Shown: positions 33,091 through 48,000, counted from the stretch's first letter. The stretch: DNA of 64,000 bases from Phascolarctos cinereus (GCF_002099425.1 NW_018344001.1:3198001-3262000); one strand, 5' to 3'. Notes: generated by a model from the sequence alone, not told the origin. Numbers and translations are program-made.

Positions 33091-33920
33091 ACTTCTGCTT
33101 CCGGAAGCCAAGATGGCCGAGTGAAAAGGTAGTCGCTCTCTCACTCTTCCCTCGCTCTCACTCTCATCAACCTCTGAAAACCCAGAAAATATCACCCAGA
33201 AAAAAAACCCTGGAACACCTGAACTAGAAGAAAGACTGGGAACAGCAGTGCAGCAGCCCAGCAAATGGGCCTCCCAGTGCCTCAGCAAAAATAAGGGAGG
33301 CAGAACTACAAGGGGCCCCAGGCAGATAAGTACCCTGCCCCATTCATCTGAAAGGAGGTGAAGAAAACAACCTAAAGGCTTCCTAAAGCCCCGGCCTTGC
33401 TGATTCCAACCCAACACCAGGTGAGCTGTAGAGCCCTGCAGCCTCCAATTGTGAAGAAATCCTGAAGCCCAGGTGGTAGAGCAGGCAAACACCAACACCT
33501 GGACCGAGTGCCTCAGTGAGGGGGGGGAACCGGTGGAAACCAGCTCAGAAAACCACCAGGAGCCTCGGCACTACCACAAAGGAATCTCCCGTGCATTAGC
33601 AGAAAAGGGAGACAACACTGCAGGGGGCCCCAGGCAGATAAACACCCTGCAGCACCCATCTAAAAGGAGCTGAAGAAAGCTAAAGGAAAGGAAAAGCAGG
33701 CAACCTAGAATTGCCTGAAAGTTCCAGCCTTGCTGATTCCAGCCCAACATGAGGTAAGCTGCCAGAAACCTACAGCCTCCAATTGCCAGCATAAGAGGCC
33801 CCAGCACACAAAGCCAGTGACCAAGACCTAGGCTCCCAACACAAGAAGCTTGGGTCAGTACCCTCTGTTCCCCAGCAGGAGAGCTCAATCTCTTTAAAGG
33901 CCAGGGAATAAAGAAACACC
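33091..33920 (+). promoter_or_regulatory. L1 5' UTR with YY1-like start site
   Basis: AAGATGGCC lies about 20 bases from the 5' end (33,109-33,122), the position at which YY1 sets the start site in primate L1. The same motif sits at the 5' ends of both half-L1 elements. Inside are two imperfect direct repeats: 'ccccaggcagataagtaccc' and 'gccttgctgattccaaccca' near 33,317-33,420 recur near 33,630-33,750. The UTR therefore appears to contain an internal duplication of roughly 310 bases. Promoter function is inferred. Confidence 0.6.
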
Positions 33921-34967
33921 ATGAGTAAAAAGACGTACCATAGATTCATATTATGAGAAGAGTGAAGATCAAGACAGAAATTCTGAAGAGGACAACATTG
34001 TCAACAAACCCACATCTGCAACAACAAAAGGGAATATGAACTGGTCTGAAGCCCAAAAAGCCTTCTTAGAAGAGCTCAAGAAGGATTTTAATAGTCAAAT
34101 GAGAGAGGTAGAAGAGTCCTTCAAAAATACAATTGGCCAATTGGAAAAAAAATACACTGAAGAAAACAAGTCCCTAAAAAACACAATTGGCCAATTGAAG
34201 AAGGAAGGACAAAAACTAACAGAAGAGTATACTGAAGAAAAAGTCCCTAAAAAACACAATTGGCCAGTTGAAGAAGGAAGTACAAAAACTAACAGAAGAA
34301 AACAATCTGTTAAAAACTAGAATTGGACAAATGGAAACTAATGTCTCTATGAGAGAGCAAGAATCAGTCAAACAGAAACAAAAAAATGAAAAAATAGATG
34401 AAAATGTAAAATACCTCATCAGTAAAACAACCACCTGGAAAATCGACTCAGGAGAGACAATTTAAAAATTATTGGACTACCTGAAAATCATGATGAAAAA
34501 AAGAGCCTGGACAGTATCTTTCAGGAAATCATAAAGGAAAACTGCCCGAAGTCCTAGAACCAGAAGGGAAAATAACCATAGAAAGAATCCACCATCACCA
34601 CCTGAAAGAGATCCCAAATTGACAATGCCAAGAATATAATAGCAAAATTCCAAAATTACCAGATGAAAGAGAAGGTGCTGCAAGCAGCCAGAAAGAAAGA
34701 ATTTAAATATCATGGAACCACAGTCAGGATTACACAGGACCTTGCAGCTTCTACATTAAAAGACCACAGGGCATGGAACATGATATTCCTAAGGCAAAGG
34801 AGCTTGGAATGCAGCCAAGGATCAATTACCCAGCAAAAATGAGCATCATTTTTCAAGGGAGGAGGTGGATATTCAATGAAATAGGAGACTTCCAAACTTT
34901 CCTGATAAAAAGACCAGAGCTCAACAAAAAATTTGATCTTCAAGTACAGGACTCAAGAAGGACTTAA
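33921..34967 (+). pseudogene. L1 ORF1 (RNA-binding ORF1p), broken
   Basis: Begins ATGAGTAAAAAGACG, aligning with the start of the intact 136-codon N-terminal frame in the half-L1 at 45,185. The family protein is an RNA-binding, trimerising chaperone. Visible parts: an N-terminal segment (NWSEAQKAFLEELKKDFNSQ), a coiled coil (QLEKKYTEENKSLKNTIGQL), a central RNA-recognition part beginning near 34,440, and the C-terminal domain (LGMQPRINYPAKMSIIFQG, 34,773-34,967). The frame stops within the first dozen codons and changes phase repeatedly. The coiled coil carries an extra roughly 75-base tandem copy (34,160-34,310) that also shifts frame. Confidence 0.85.
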
Positions 34968-35573
34968 AAAGGTAAATGGGACAGAAAATACAGTTGTTAA
35001 TGGGGGGGCTGTTTAAACCCCTACAAGGGAATATGAGATTTGCAACCCTTGAGAACTGTATTGTTATTACACCTTGTTAAAGGAGTATACATAAAGAGGG
35101 TGGATATTAGTTGACTTTGATGTAATGATAAAAAAAAATCTAATCAAGTGGGTTAAATGGATCCAAATAAGTGGATCAATCTGATCTTAGAAAATGTACT
35201 GAGAAAGGAGGAGGCAGACAAGGGTAAATTACATTACAGGAAAAGACACAAAATCCTATTACAGCAGAGGGAAAGAAGGGGGGGCATTGTTAGAACCTTA
35301 TTCTTGTCAGATTTGGCTCAAGAAGGGCATAATATAATCAGTTAGGCATAGAAATCTAACTTGCCCTATAGGCAGTAGGAGGGAAAAGGGGAAAGAAAAG
35401 GGAGGGGAAAGAAAAGGAGAAGAAGGGAGGGAAGAAGCAGTAAGACTAAAGGGGAAGAAAAGGGAAAGGGATAATAAAAGGGGGAAGGGACTGAAGGAGG
35501 TGGTCGTCAAAAGCAAAACACTAGTGAAGGGGGAAAGGAAAAAGGAGAAAGAAAAGCATAAATGGGGGGGGAA
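34968..35573 (+). other. L1 inter-ORF spacer with long polypurine tract
   Basis: A non-coding spacer. From about 35,379 to 35,572 it is almost entirely A and G (repeats of 'gggaaaggggaaagaaaagg' type). The same tract is polypyrimidine on plus at about 43,586-43,785 in the half-L1. It is conserved between copies, so it is part of the element, not a local expansion. Confidence 0.8.
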
Positions 35574-39342
<3,769 letters not shown>

Positions 39343-39605
39343 GAGTGTTAAACTGAACCCTTCTCAGTATTACAAGGATCTATGACATCTCCAGAAGCCT
39401 CGGAATGGAAAATGCTGTCCACATCCAATGAAAGAACTATAGAAGTCAAATAGCTATCACTTATTTTTACCTTCTGTTGAGTTTTGTTTCATCTTTCTGG
39501 TGGTTCCTTCTATTGGGTTTAATTTTTAGTTACAACCTCACTGATGTGAAAATATGTTTCTTGGGTATGTAAATGTAAAGCGTATATCAGATTGTGAGCT
39601 GTCTT

Positions 39606-39635
39606 GGGGAGGGGGGGGAGGAAGGGGGAGAAAAA
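39606..39635 (+). promoter_or_regulatory. G-rich tract of L1 3' UTR
   Basis: GGGGAGGGGGGGGAGGAAGG followed by GGGAG. A conserved G-rich polypurine block is usual in mammalian L1 3' UTRs and can form a G-quadruplex. It recurs antisense at 27,735-27,757 and 43,360-43,385. Confidence 0.7.
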
Positions 39636-39722
39636 TTTTCAACTCAAAAGCATATGGAAGTGATTGTTGATAAATCTAAATAAATTAATAAAATTTAAAA
39701 AAAATAAAAAAAAATTAGGATC

Positions 39723-40060
39723 CACTGAGGCCTTGTTTAGCATGATCATGGTCAGACCCATGATTTAGGAAGATTATTTTGGCAGCTTTGCAAAGAATGA
39801 ATTGGAGACAGGAGAAACTCATAGTAGGGAGCCCAGTAGAGAGTCTACTCCAAAATTCCAGGTGAAAGGTAATAATGACCCCATCTGCAGGAACAATCAC
39901 ATGAGTAAATGGAAAGAATATGAATGCTGGAGATTTTAGGAGAGTAGAATCAACATGACTTGGCAATTGATTGCATATGAGAGTGGAAAGAGTCAAAACA
40001 GTTGAGGATGATTTTGAATTTGTGTTTCTTGCTGACTACAAGAATGGTTGAACCAAAGAC
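39723..40060 (-). repeat. L2 LINE remnant, right of the full-length L1
   Basis: Continues the L2 of 32,640-33,076: 'gcatgatcatggtcagaccc', 'aagattattttggcagcttt', 'gagtctactccaaaattcca ggtgaaagg'. 40,061-40,100 is unassigned. Confidence 0.75.
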
Positions 40061-40099
40061 TCACTCAGAGTGATTTTTTTGTATTATTGAGATGGAAAT

Positions 40100-40640
40100 T
40101 ATCCTGATTCTCTATTCACTTCGATATATTATGTTGTTTTTGACCCAGAAATGATTTAATGAGGATTAGGGTAACTCTAACCCTACCAGATCCCAAATTA
40201 TTTATCCTGTTAATCTTAACAACTCAAGTAATTGTAACTAATCTGCTTACTTTTTTATTAGTAAAACACCAGATTTGTTCAGTTATAATTAATGCTCTGT
40301 TTTGAGCTGAGCCTTGGGATTGGAAAAGAGTCAATCATTTCTGGGTCGTAATATGGCAATAAAACAAATTATAATAGGTCTAGTTGTTTTAACATTTAAA
40401 ATAAGCTGACCAGTTCCCATTGTTTGAGAATTGAAGACAACAGGATTAAGGCTAAAATTGAACAGTTAGTTTTTCTAATCATCAAGTAATTGATAATTCC
40501 CTGTCAAAATGGTCAATTCTTTTGATAGTGATTATAGTCCATTCTGGTCAGACTGGTGTGAACCTCTGGAGATTTGGTTTTAAGTTACAGTTTCGATTCC
40601 CTCATTCAATATTAAATTTTTCTCTTAATTTTTAATTGTG
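40100..40640. other. Unassigned AT-rich stretch with a perfect 14-bp inverted repeat
   Basis: GACCCAGAAATGAT at 40,142-40,155 and ATCATTTCTGGGTC at 40,334-40,347 form a perfect 14-bp inverted repeat enclosing 178 bases. No transposon family was recognised, and no clear TSD sits just outside. It may be a small inverted-repeat element, an LTR-like relic or single-copy sequence. Confidence 0.45.
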
Positions 40641-43275
40641 GGTCAAAATTTTTCTCTATTATGGTTGGTTTGTTGGTTTTTAAAATGATATGTTATTTCT
40701 TTCTACAGTTACATGTAAAAAACATTTTCAACTTTTTTTTTGTTTTGAATTACAAATTCTATCCCTTCCTCTTTCCCCTTACCCCTCCCTGAGACAGTGA
40801 ACAATTTGATATATATTATGTATGTGCAATCCTCTAAAAAATTTTCATACTAGTTATTTTGTGGAAGAAAATTCAGTTCATGTAAATCCAAGTTTTTCTG
40901 AAATCACCTTGCTTTTCATCTCTGATATCACAATTATACTCCATACAATCATATATCACAACTAGTTCAGCCATTCCACAATTGATGGGCATCTCTTTGA
41001 TTTTCAGTGCTTAGCCACAACAATACAGCTGCTCTAAATACATTTTGTACAAATATGGCCTTTTCCTCTTTTTATAAAAAAAATCTCTTAGATACATGAT
41101 CTAACAGTGGTATTGCTGGATCAGAGTATGCAAGTTTTCTAGTCCTTTGGGTGTAGTTCCAAATTGTTCTCCAGAATAGATGGATCAGTTTACATTTTAC
41201 AAATATGGTTTACAAATAAACAGTTTATTTGCATACTAATTTTCTCACACTCCCTCCAAAATTTATCATTTTCCTTTTCTGTTATCTTAGCCAATCTGAT
41301 AGGTGTGAGGTGGTACCTCAGAGTTGTTTTAATTTGCATTTCTCCAATCAATAGTGATTTAGAACATTTTTTTTTTTATATGACTATCGATAGCTTTAAT
41401 TTTGTCATCTGAAAAATGCCTGCTCATATCCTTTGACTATTTATCAATTGGGGAATGATGTGTATTCTTACAAATTTGACTCTGTTCTCTCTATTTTTGA
41501 GAAAAGAGGCCTTCAATGACCTTGCTATGAAATTTTTTCTCTAGTTTTCTGCTTTCCTTTTAATTTTTGCTGCATTGGTTATGTTTGTGAAAAATCTTTT
41601 AAATTTTATATGATTAAAATTATTCATCTACATTTTATAATGCTCTCTGTATCTTATTTGGTGCTAATTTCCCCCCTTATCCATAGATAATGATAGGTAA
41701 ACTATTCAATGCTCTCTAATTTTCTTATAGTATCTCCCTTTATGTGTAAATCATGTAGCCATTTTGACTTTATCATGGTATACAGTATGAAATGTTGGTC
41801 TATACCTAGTTTCTGCCATGCTGTTTTCCAGGTTTTCCTGCTGGTTTTGTCAAATAATTAGCTTTAGTCCCTACAGCTTGGATCTTTGTGTCTATCAAAC
41901 GCTGCATTAACTGTAGTCATTTACTACAATGTATTGTGCACCTAATCTATTCCACTCAACCACTATTCTATTTCTTATAGAGTACCAGATTGTTTTGATT
42001 ATTGTCAATTTATAAGATGGTTTGAGATCTGCCATGGCTAGGCCACCTTCGTTCACTTTTTTTTCTTTGATTCCCTTGATATGCTTGGCCTTTTGTTCCT
42101 CCAAATGAATTTCGTAATTATTTTTCACTCTATAAAATGTTTTTTGGTAGTTTGCTTGGGATGGCACTGAACAAGTAGATTCATTTAGGTAGAATTGTCA
42201 CTTTCATTTTGTTGGACCTGCCTACCTATGAGAAATGAACATTTTTTCAGTTGTTTAGATCTGACTTTGAGTGAAGAGTGTTTTGTAATTAATTATATTA
42301 ATGTAGTTCCTGGGTTAATCTTGGCAGGTAAACTCCCAAATATTTTATATCTTCTGTGATTATTTTAAGTGGAATTTCTGCTTTTCTTGCTCCTGGATTT
42401 ATAGAGAAATGCTAATGATTTAGGTGGAATTATTTTGCATCCTGCAACTCGGCTAAAGTTGTTCATTATTTTAACTAAATTTTAGTTGATTCTATAGGCT
42501 TCTCTAAGTATATAATCATATTATCTGCAGAAGGGATAATTTATTTTTTTTGGTCTCATTACTATATTTGTATTTCTAGTACAATGTTGAGTAACAGTGG
42601 TGATAATGGGCATCCTTGCTTCATTGCTTCATGCCTGATTTTATTGGGAAGACTTCTAGCTTATCCTCTTAACAAATAATGCTTGCTCATGGTTTTAGAT
42701 AAATATTACTTATCATTTTAAGGTAAGCTCCATTTATTACTATGATCTCTAGCATTTTTAATAGAAGTTGCTGCACTATTTTGTCAAGAGCTTTTTCAGA
42801 ATTGATTGAGATAATCATACGATATTTTATTGGTTTTGTTGTTGACATGGTCAATTATTCTGATATTTTCCCCTAGTATTGAACTAGTCCTGCATTCCTG
42901 GTATAAATCCCACCTTATCATAGTGTATGATCCTTGTGATATATTGCTGTAATATCCTTGTTAGTATTGCATTTACAATTTTTTGCATCAATATTCATTA
43001 GGGAAATTGGTCTTTAGTTTTCTTTTTCTGTTTTTTTTTTCTCTTCCTGGTTTAGGTATCAACATATTTGTATTGTAAAAGGAATTTGGTAAAATTCTTT
43101 CTTCACCTATTTTTCTAAATAGTTTAGTATAAGGATTAATTGTGTGGTTGAATTCACTTGTGAATCCATCTGGCCCTGGGGAATTTTGATTAGGGGGTTC
43201 ATACATGGCTTGTTTAATTTCTTTCTCTATGATTGGGTTATTTACATATTCTACTTCCTCTTCTGTTACTCTGGG

Positions 43276-43290
43276 CAATTTGTATTTTTT
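43276..43290. repeat. TSD left copy of half-L1 lineage A
   Basis: CAATTTGTATTTTTT, matching CAATTGGTATTTTTT at 46,034-46,048 with one mismatch. On the target strand this is an A-rich site typical of L1 endonuclease. Confidence 0.9.
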
Positions 43291-46033
43291 AAAAAAATTT
43301 ATTAATTCATTTTGATTTATCAACAATCACTTCCATATGCTTCTGAGTTTAAAATTTTTCTCCCCCTTCCTCCCCATCACCCTCCCCAAGACAGTGTACA
43401 ATCTGCTATAGGCTATACTTTTACAATCCTATTAAACATATTTCACATTAGTGAAGTTGTAAGTAAAAAATTAAACCCATAGGAGGAACCATCAGAAAGA
43501 GGAAACAAAACTCAAGAGAAGAGAAAAAAAAAGATAGTGATCCAACTTTCACAGTTATGAATACTATCTGCGTCTTTTTCTCCATCCTTCTCCCCCCCGT
43601 TTATGCTTTTCTTTTTCCTCTCTCCCTTCTCCCCCTCACCAGTACTTTTCTTTTGACCACCGCCTCCTTCGGTCTCTCCTCCCTTTTATTATCCCCCTCC
43701 TTCCTCTTCCCCTTCACCCCACCTCTTCTTCCCTCCCTTCCATCCCCCCTCCCTTTTCTTTCCAATTTTTCTCCTACTGCCCATAGGGCAAGTTATAATT
43801 CCATACCTAACTGATTATGTTATTCCCTTCTTGAGCCAAATCTGATGAAAGCAAGGTTCAAACAATGCTCATCCCCCTCCCTTCTTTCCCTCTTCTGTAA
43901 TAGGATTTTCTGTCTTTTCCTGTAATGTAATTTACCCTTGTTTGCCTCCTCTTTTCTCAGTACATTTTCTAAGATCAGACTAATCCACGTACTTGGATCC
44001 ATTTAACTTACTTGATTAGATTTTTTTTTATCATTACATCAAAGTCAACTAATATGCACCCCCTTTGTGTATACTCCTTTAACATGGTGTAATAACAATA
44101 CACTTCTCAAGAGTTGCAAGTGTCATGTTACCTTGCAGGGATGGAAACAATCTGCCCTTATTAACAACATTTTGTATCTTTCTGTCCCATTTACCTTTTT
44201 ATGTCTTGCTTGAATCTTGTACTTGAAGATCAATTTTTTTTTTTTGTTCAGCTCTGGTCTTTTTATAAGGAAGGTTTGGAACTCTCCTATTTCATTGAAT
44301 ATCCATCTTTTCCCTTGAAAAATGATGCTCATTTTTGCTGGGTAGTTGATCCTTGGCTGCAATCCAAGCTCCTTTGCCTTAAGGAATATCATGTTCCATG
44401 CCCTGCGGTTTTTTAATCTAGTAGCTGCAAGGTCCTGTGTAATCCTGCCTGTGGTTCCATGATATTTAAATTGTTTCTTCCTGGACGCTTGCAGCATCTT
44501 CTCTTTCATCTGGTAATTTTGGAATTTTCATATTACATTCCTTGGCCTTGTCAATTTGGGATCTCTTTCAGGTGGTAAGTGGTGTACTCTTTCTATAGTT
44601 ATTTTCCCTTCTGGTTGTAGGACTTATAGGCAGATCTCCTTTATGATTTCCTGAAAGATACTGTCTAGGCTCTTTTTTTTCATCATGATTTTCAGGTAGT
44701 CCAATAATTTTTAAACTGTCTCTCCTGGATCGATTTTCCAGGTCAGTTGTTTTACTGATGAGATATTTTTGTCTTCATCCATTTTTTTCATTTTTTTGTT
44801 TCTGTTTGACTGACTCTTGTTCTCTCATAGTGTCATTAATTTCCATTTGTCCAATTCTAGTGTTTAACAGATTGTTTTCTTCTGTTAGTTTTTGTGCTTC
44901 CTTCTTCAGTTGGCCAGCTGTATTTTTAAGGGATTTGTTTTCTTCAGTGTACTTTTTTTCCAATTGGCCAACTGTATTTTTGAAGGACTCTTCTGCCTCT
45001 CTCATTAGACTTTTAAAATCCTTCTTGAGCTCTTCTAAGAAGGCTTTTTGGACTTCAGACCAGTTGATATTCTGTTTTGATGTTGCAGATGTGGGTTTGT
45101 TGACAATGTTGTTCTCTCCAGAATTTCTGTCTTGATCTCCACTCTTCTCATAATATGAATCTGTGGTATGTTTCTTTTTACTCATGGTTTCATTATTCCC
45201 TGGCCTTTAAAGAAATTGAGCCCTCCTGCTGGGGAACAGAGGGCACTGACCCAAGCTTCTTGTGTTGGGAGCCTAGGTCTTGGTCACTGGCTTTGTGAGC
45301 TGGGGCCTTTATGTTGGCAATTGGAGGCTGTAGGTTTCTGGCAGCTTACGTCGTGCTGGGCTAGAATCAGCAAGGCTGGAATTCTCAAGCAATTCTAGGT
45401 AGCCTGCTTTTCCTTTCCTTTAGCTTTCTTCAGCTCCTTTTAGATAGGTGTGGCAGGGTGTTTATCTGCCTGGGGCCCCCTGCAGTGTTGTCTCCCTCCT
45501 TTCTGCTAATGCAATGGGAGATTCCTTTGCGATAGAGTGCTGAGGCACCTCGTGATTTTCTGAGCTGGTTTCCACCGGTTCCCCCCCCCCCCCCCCGCCC
45601 TCACTGAGGCACTGGAGGTCCAGTGTTGGTGTTTGCCTGCTCTACCACCTGGGCTTCAGGATCTCCTCCTGGTTGATAGTTGGAGGCTGTAGGGTTCTGA
45701 CAGCTTACCTGGTGTTGGGCTGGAATCAGCAAGGCTGGGACTTTAGGAAGACTCTAGGTTGTTTTCTTCACCTCCTTTCAGATGAATGCTGCAGGGTGCT
45801 TATATGCCTGGGGCCCTTTGTAGTGCTGCTTCCCTTATTTTTGCTGAGACACTGGGAGATTGGTGTGCTGGGATGCTGCACTGCTGTTCCCCATCTTTCT
45901 TCTAGTTCAGCTGTTCCAGGGTTTTTTTTTTTTCCCTAGGGTGATTTTTTCTGGGTTTTCAGTGTTCGATAGGGGAGTGTGAGAGCAACTACCTTTTTAC
46001 TCTGCCATCTTGGCTCCTGGAAGCGGAAGAACA
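43291..46033 (-). mobile_element. Half-L1 (HAL1-like) element, lineage A, full length with TSD
   Basis: A 2.74-kb minus-strand element with 15-bp TSDs. From its 5' end: CTTCCGCTTCCAGGAGCCAA plus GATGGC (YY1-like), 5' UTR, ORF1 (45,185 down to about 44,213), purine-rich spacer, the first 12 ORF2 codons (ATG at 43,585, reading MEKKTQIVFITV), then an abrupt join near 43,548 to L1 3'-UTR text about 90 bases past the ORF2 stop. Roughly 3.8 kb of ORF2 is absent and everything else matches the full-length L1 at 33,091-39,708. Because the ends and TSD are intact, ORF2 was most likely missing before insertion. It must have moved using a full L1's enzyme. Confidence 0.9.
44213..45185 (-). pseudogene. 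Half-L1 lineage A ORF1, nearly whole but frame-broken
   Basis: N-terminal frame 44,775-45,185 (136 codons): MSKKKHTTDSYYEKSGDQDR, then NINWSEVQKAFLEELKKDFK, then the coiled coil QLEKKYTEENKSLKNTAGQL and IGQMEINDTMREQES. C-terminal frame 44,123-44,509: KYHGTTGRITQDLAATRLKN, RAWNMIFLKAKELGLQPRIN, MSIIFQGKRWIFNEIGEFQT. Between them the RNA-recognition part is out of phase. It shows the uninterrupted coiled coil without the extra repeat present in the copy at 33,921-34,967. Expected product: an RNA-binding ORF1p of about 320 residues. Confidence 0.88.
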
Positions 46034-46909
46034 CAATTGGTATTTTTTGTGAATATTCATCCATTTAATTTAGATTGTCATATTTATTGACATATACTAA
46101 GGCAAAATAGCCCCTAATAATTGTTTTAGTTCTCTCTTTATTGGTGGTGAATTCATTCCTTTCTTTTTTGATACCAGTAATTTGTTTTTCTTCTTCCTTT
46201 TTTTAAAATCAAATTAACCAATGGCTTGTTTATTTTATTGTCTTTCCCCATAAAATCAACTCTTAGTTTTATTTATTAGTTCAATGGTTTTCTTATTTTC
46301 AGTGTTATTCCTCTCTCCTTTCATTTTCAGGATTTCCAAGTTTGGTGTTGAATTGAGAATTTTTAATTTGTTCTTTTTTTCTAGCTTTTTTCATTTTGTG
46401 CCCAATTCATTGATCTGCTCTTTCTCTATTTTACTGATGCAAACTTTTAGAGATATACATTTTCCCCTAAATACTGCTTTGGCTTCATCCCATAAATTTT
46501 GGCATGTTGTCTCATTGTTGACATTCTCTTTAATGAAATTTTGATTCTTTCTATGATTTGTTCTTTGACCCACTTATTCTTTAGGATTAAATTATTTAGT
46601 TTCCAATTAATTTTTATTCTATCTTTTTTCTGTCTTTTATTGAACATAATTTTATTGCATTATGATCCGAAAAGGATGAATTTAATATTTCTGCTTTTCT
46701 GCATTTGGTTGTGAGGTTTTTATATGTAATGCATGGTCACTTTTTTCTGTAGGTGCCAGGTACTGCTGAGAAAAAAGTATATCTCTTAAACTTTTGGGGC
46801 CTCATTTTCTCCATGCATAAAATGGGGATAATGTCACTGATAGTGACCATCTCCTAAGAGGAAAGTTGGGAGGAAAGTATCTTTCAAAGCATGAAATAGA
46901 TGTGGTACT

Positions 46910-46916
46910 TTTAGTT

Positions 46917-46968
<52 letters not shown>

Positions 46969-47047
46969 CAGTAGTAGTAGTAGTAGTAGTGGCAGTAGTA
47001 GTAGTAGTAGTAGTGGCAGTAGTAGTAGTAGTAGTAGTAGTAGTGGC

Positions 47048-47090
<43 letters not shown>

Positions 47091-47125
47091 CTGCTGCTGC
47101 TGCTGGTGGTGGTGGTAGTAGTAGT
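46910..47125. repeat. (GTA)n trinucleotide array with GTGGCA interruptions
   Basis: About 70 triplets. GTA runs are broken four times by GTGGCA, then pass into CTG and GGT triplets at 47,088-47,120. The poly-Val and poly-Leu frames on the two strands are artefacts of the array. Confidence 0.97.
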
Positions 47126-47855
47126 ATGTTCATTATTTGTTGTTACTTAGTATAAAAGACTTAACAAAAAATGAAGTTGATGATGTTTTACGGGGGTATT
47201 TTGATTCAAGAATTCATGCTTCTAGTTTTGATCAAGATTCCTCTGAGAGACTTTGATGCTGATAAAATATCACTCATACATATCACTAGTTTGGGAAGTC
47301 AGGTTATCTACGTTGAGGCCAGAAAAGATCTTCAAAAAACCCATTAGGGAACAAAATGAAACAAAAGACTGCAGCCCAAATCAGTTCTGGGTTTTCCTAA
47401 TGTTGAGGGAAAATTCCCCATCCAGATCTCTGATTTTATCTCACATTTTTACAATTTGTCATTGTCTGCTTTAGGCATCTGGAATACCCTTAAATTCTTA
47501 AATGCTTAAGTTAAATTTAGTCTCTCATTCTCAATGCTTACGATTAGAATCTGATTAATTAACTAAAAAACTGAAGTTTCTGTGGTTGCATGTGTCCCAT
47601 CTCCTCTGGGCCTCTTTCCCTGACATGTACTTGCTCTTGGAGGTTGGGCCCCTAGAAGGCAATAACTACCTCCATTTCTAGATGTAACCTTGTGGATGGT
47701 CACTTTTACAATACGTGAGATACAGCTTTGAAATTTACCTTAATGTACACACATGATTTCTTCCAGTTTGGATAATAGCTGGTTTCCATCAAATTCTTTG
47801 CAACTACAAGGTTTTCACATATGTTCCCTTTATTATGTCACCATTGAGAGCACCA
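47126..47855. other. Single-copy-like stretch, nothing assigned
   Basis: No transposon or gene signature recognised. Short frames have no domain. Confidence 0.4.
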
Positions 47856-47857
47856 AA

Positions 47858-48000
47858 CTTTATTTTTCAAGCAAGGAAACTGAGACCCAGAGAGGTTCTT
47901 TAACTTGCAGGAAATCATCCAGCTTGCTATTGCCCATTAGCCCTGGGGCCCAGCTCTTCCTGAGTCCACATTCTGCTTCTTTCTGTCTATTCCATGGCTG
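47858..48000 (-). repeat. MIR-like SINE fragment
   Basis: Antisense text: 'caaggaaactgagacccaga gaggttcttt' and 'ttctgtctattccatgg'. 48,001-48,640 is mostly unassigned. Confidence 0.6.

Larger units (their letters stand above)
40660..46790 (-). mobile_element. Older L1, split by a half-L1 insertion
   Basis: Antisense L1 of an older subfamily in two parts: 40,660-43,275 (3' UTR and ORF2 back to the reverse transcriptase N-side) and 46,049-46,790 (ORF2 further upstream, reaching the region equivalent to 'gtaggtgccaggtactgctg'). Residual minus-strand frames read [14 protein letters not shown] (RT domain, near 43,180) and HLEEQKAKHIKGIKEKKVNE (near 42,080). It is much more decayed than the younger L1s, with only short frames left, and it is 5'-truncated inside ORF2. 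The two halves join in sequence order across 43,291-46,033. Confidence 0.85.

Noticed and set aside
33040-33888. Minus frames of 152 and 105 codons
   Set aside because: They are antisense to the L1 5' UTR; the same frames recur in the half-L1 at 45.2-45.9 kb because of the shared UTR.
40100-40640. Possible nuclear copy of mitochondrial DNA
   Set aside because: The base composition suggested it at first, but no mitochondrial gene or tRNA order could be recognised.
40660-46790. Reading the L1 text at 40.7-46.8 kb as one complex element
   Set aside because: The TSD at 43,276-43,290 and 46,034-46,048, and the continuity of older ORF2 text across it, show two elements, one inside the other.
46834-47150. 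Long poly-Val and poly-Leu open frames on the two strands
   Set aside because: They are translations of the GTA trinucleotide array and have no coding meaning.
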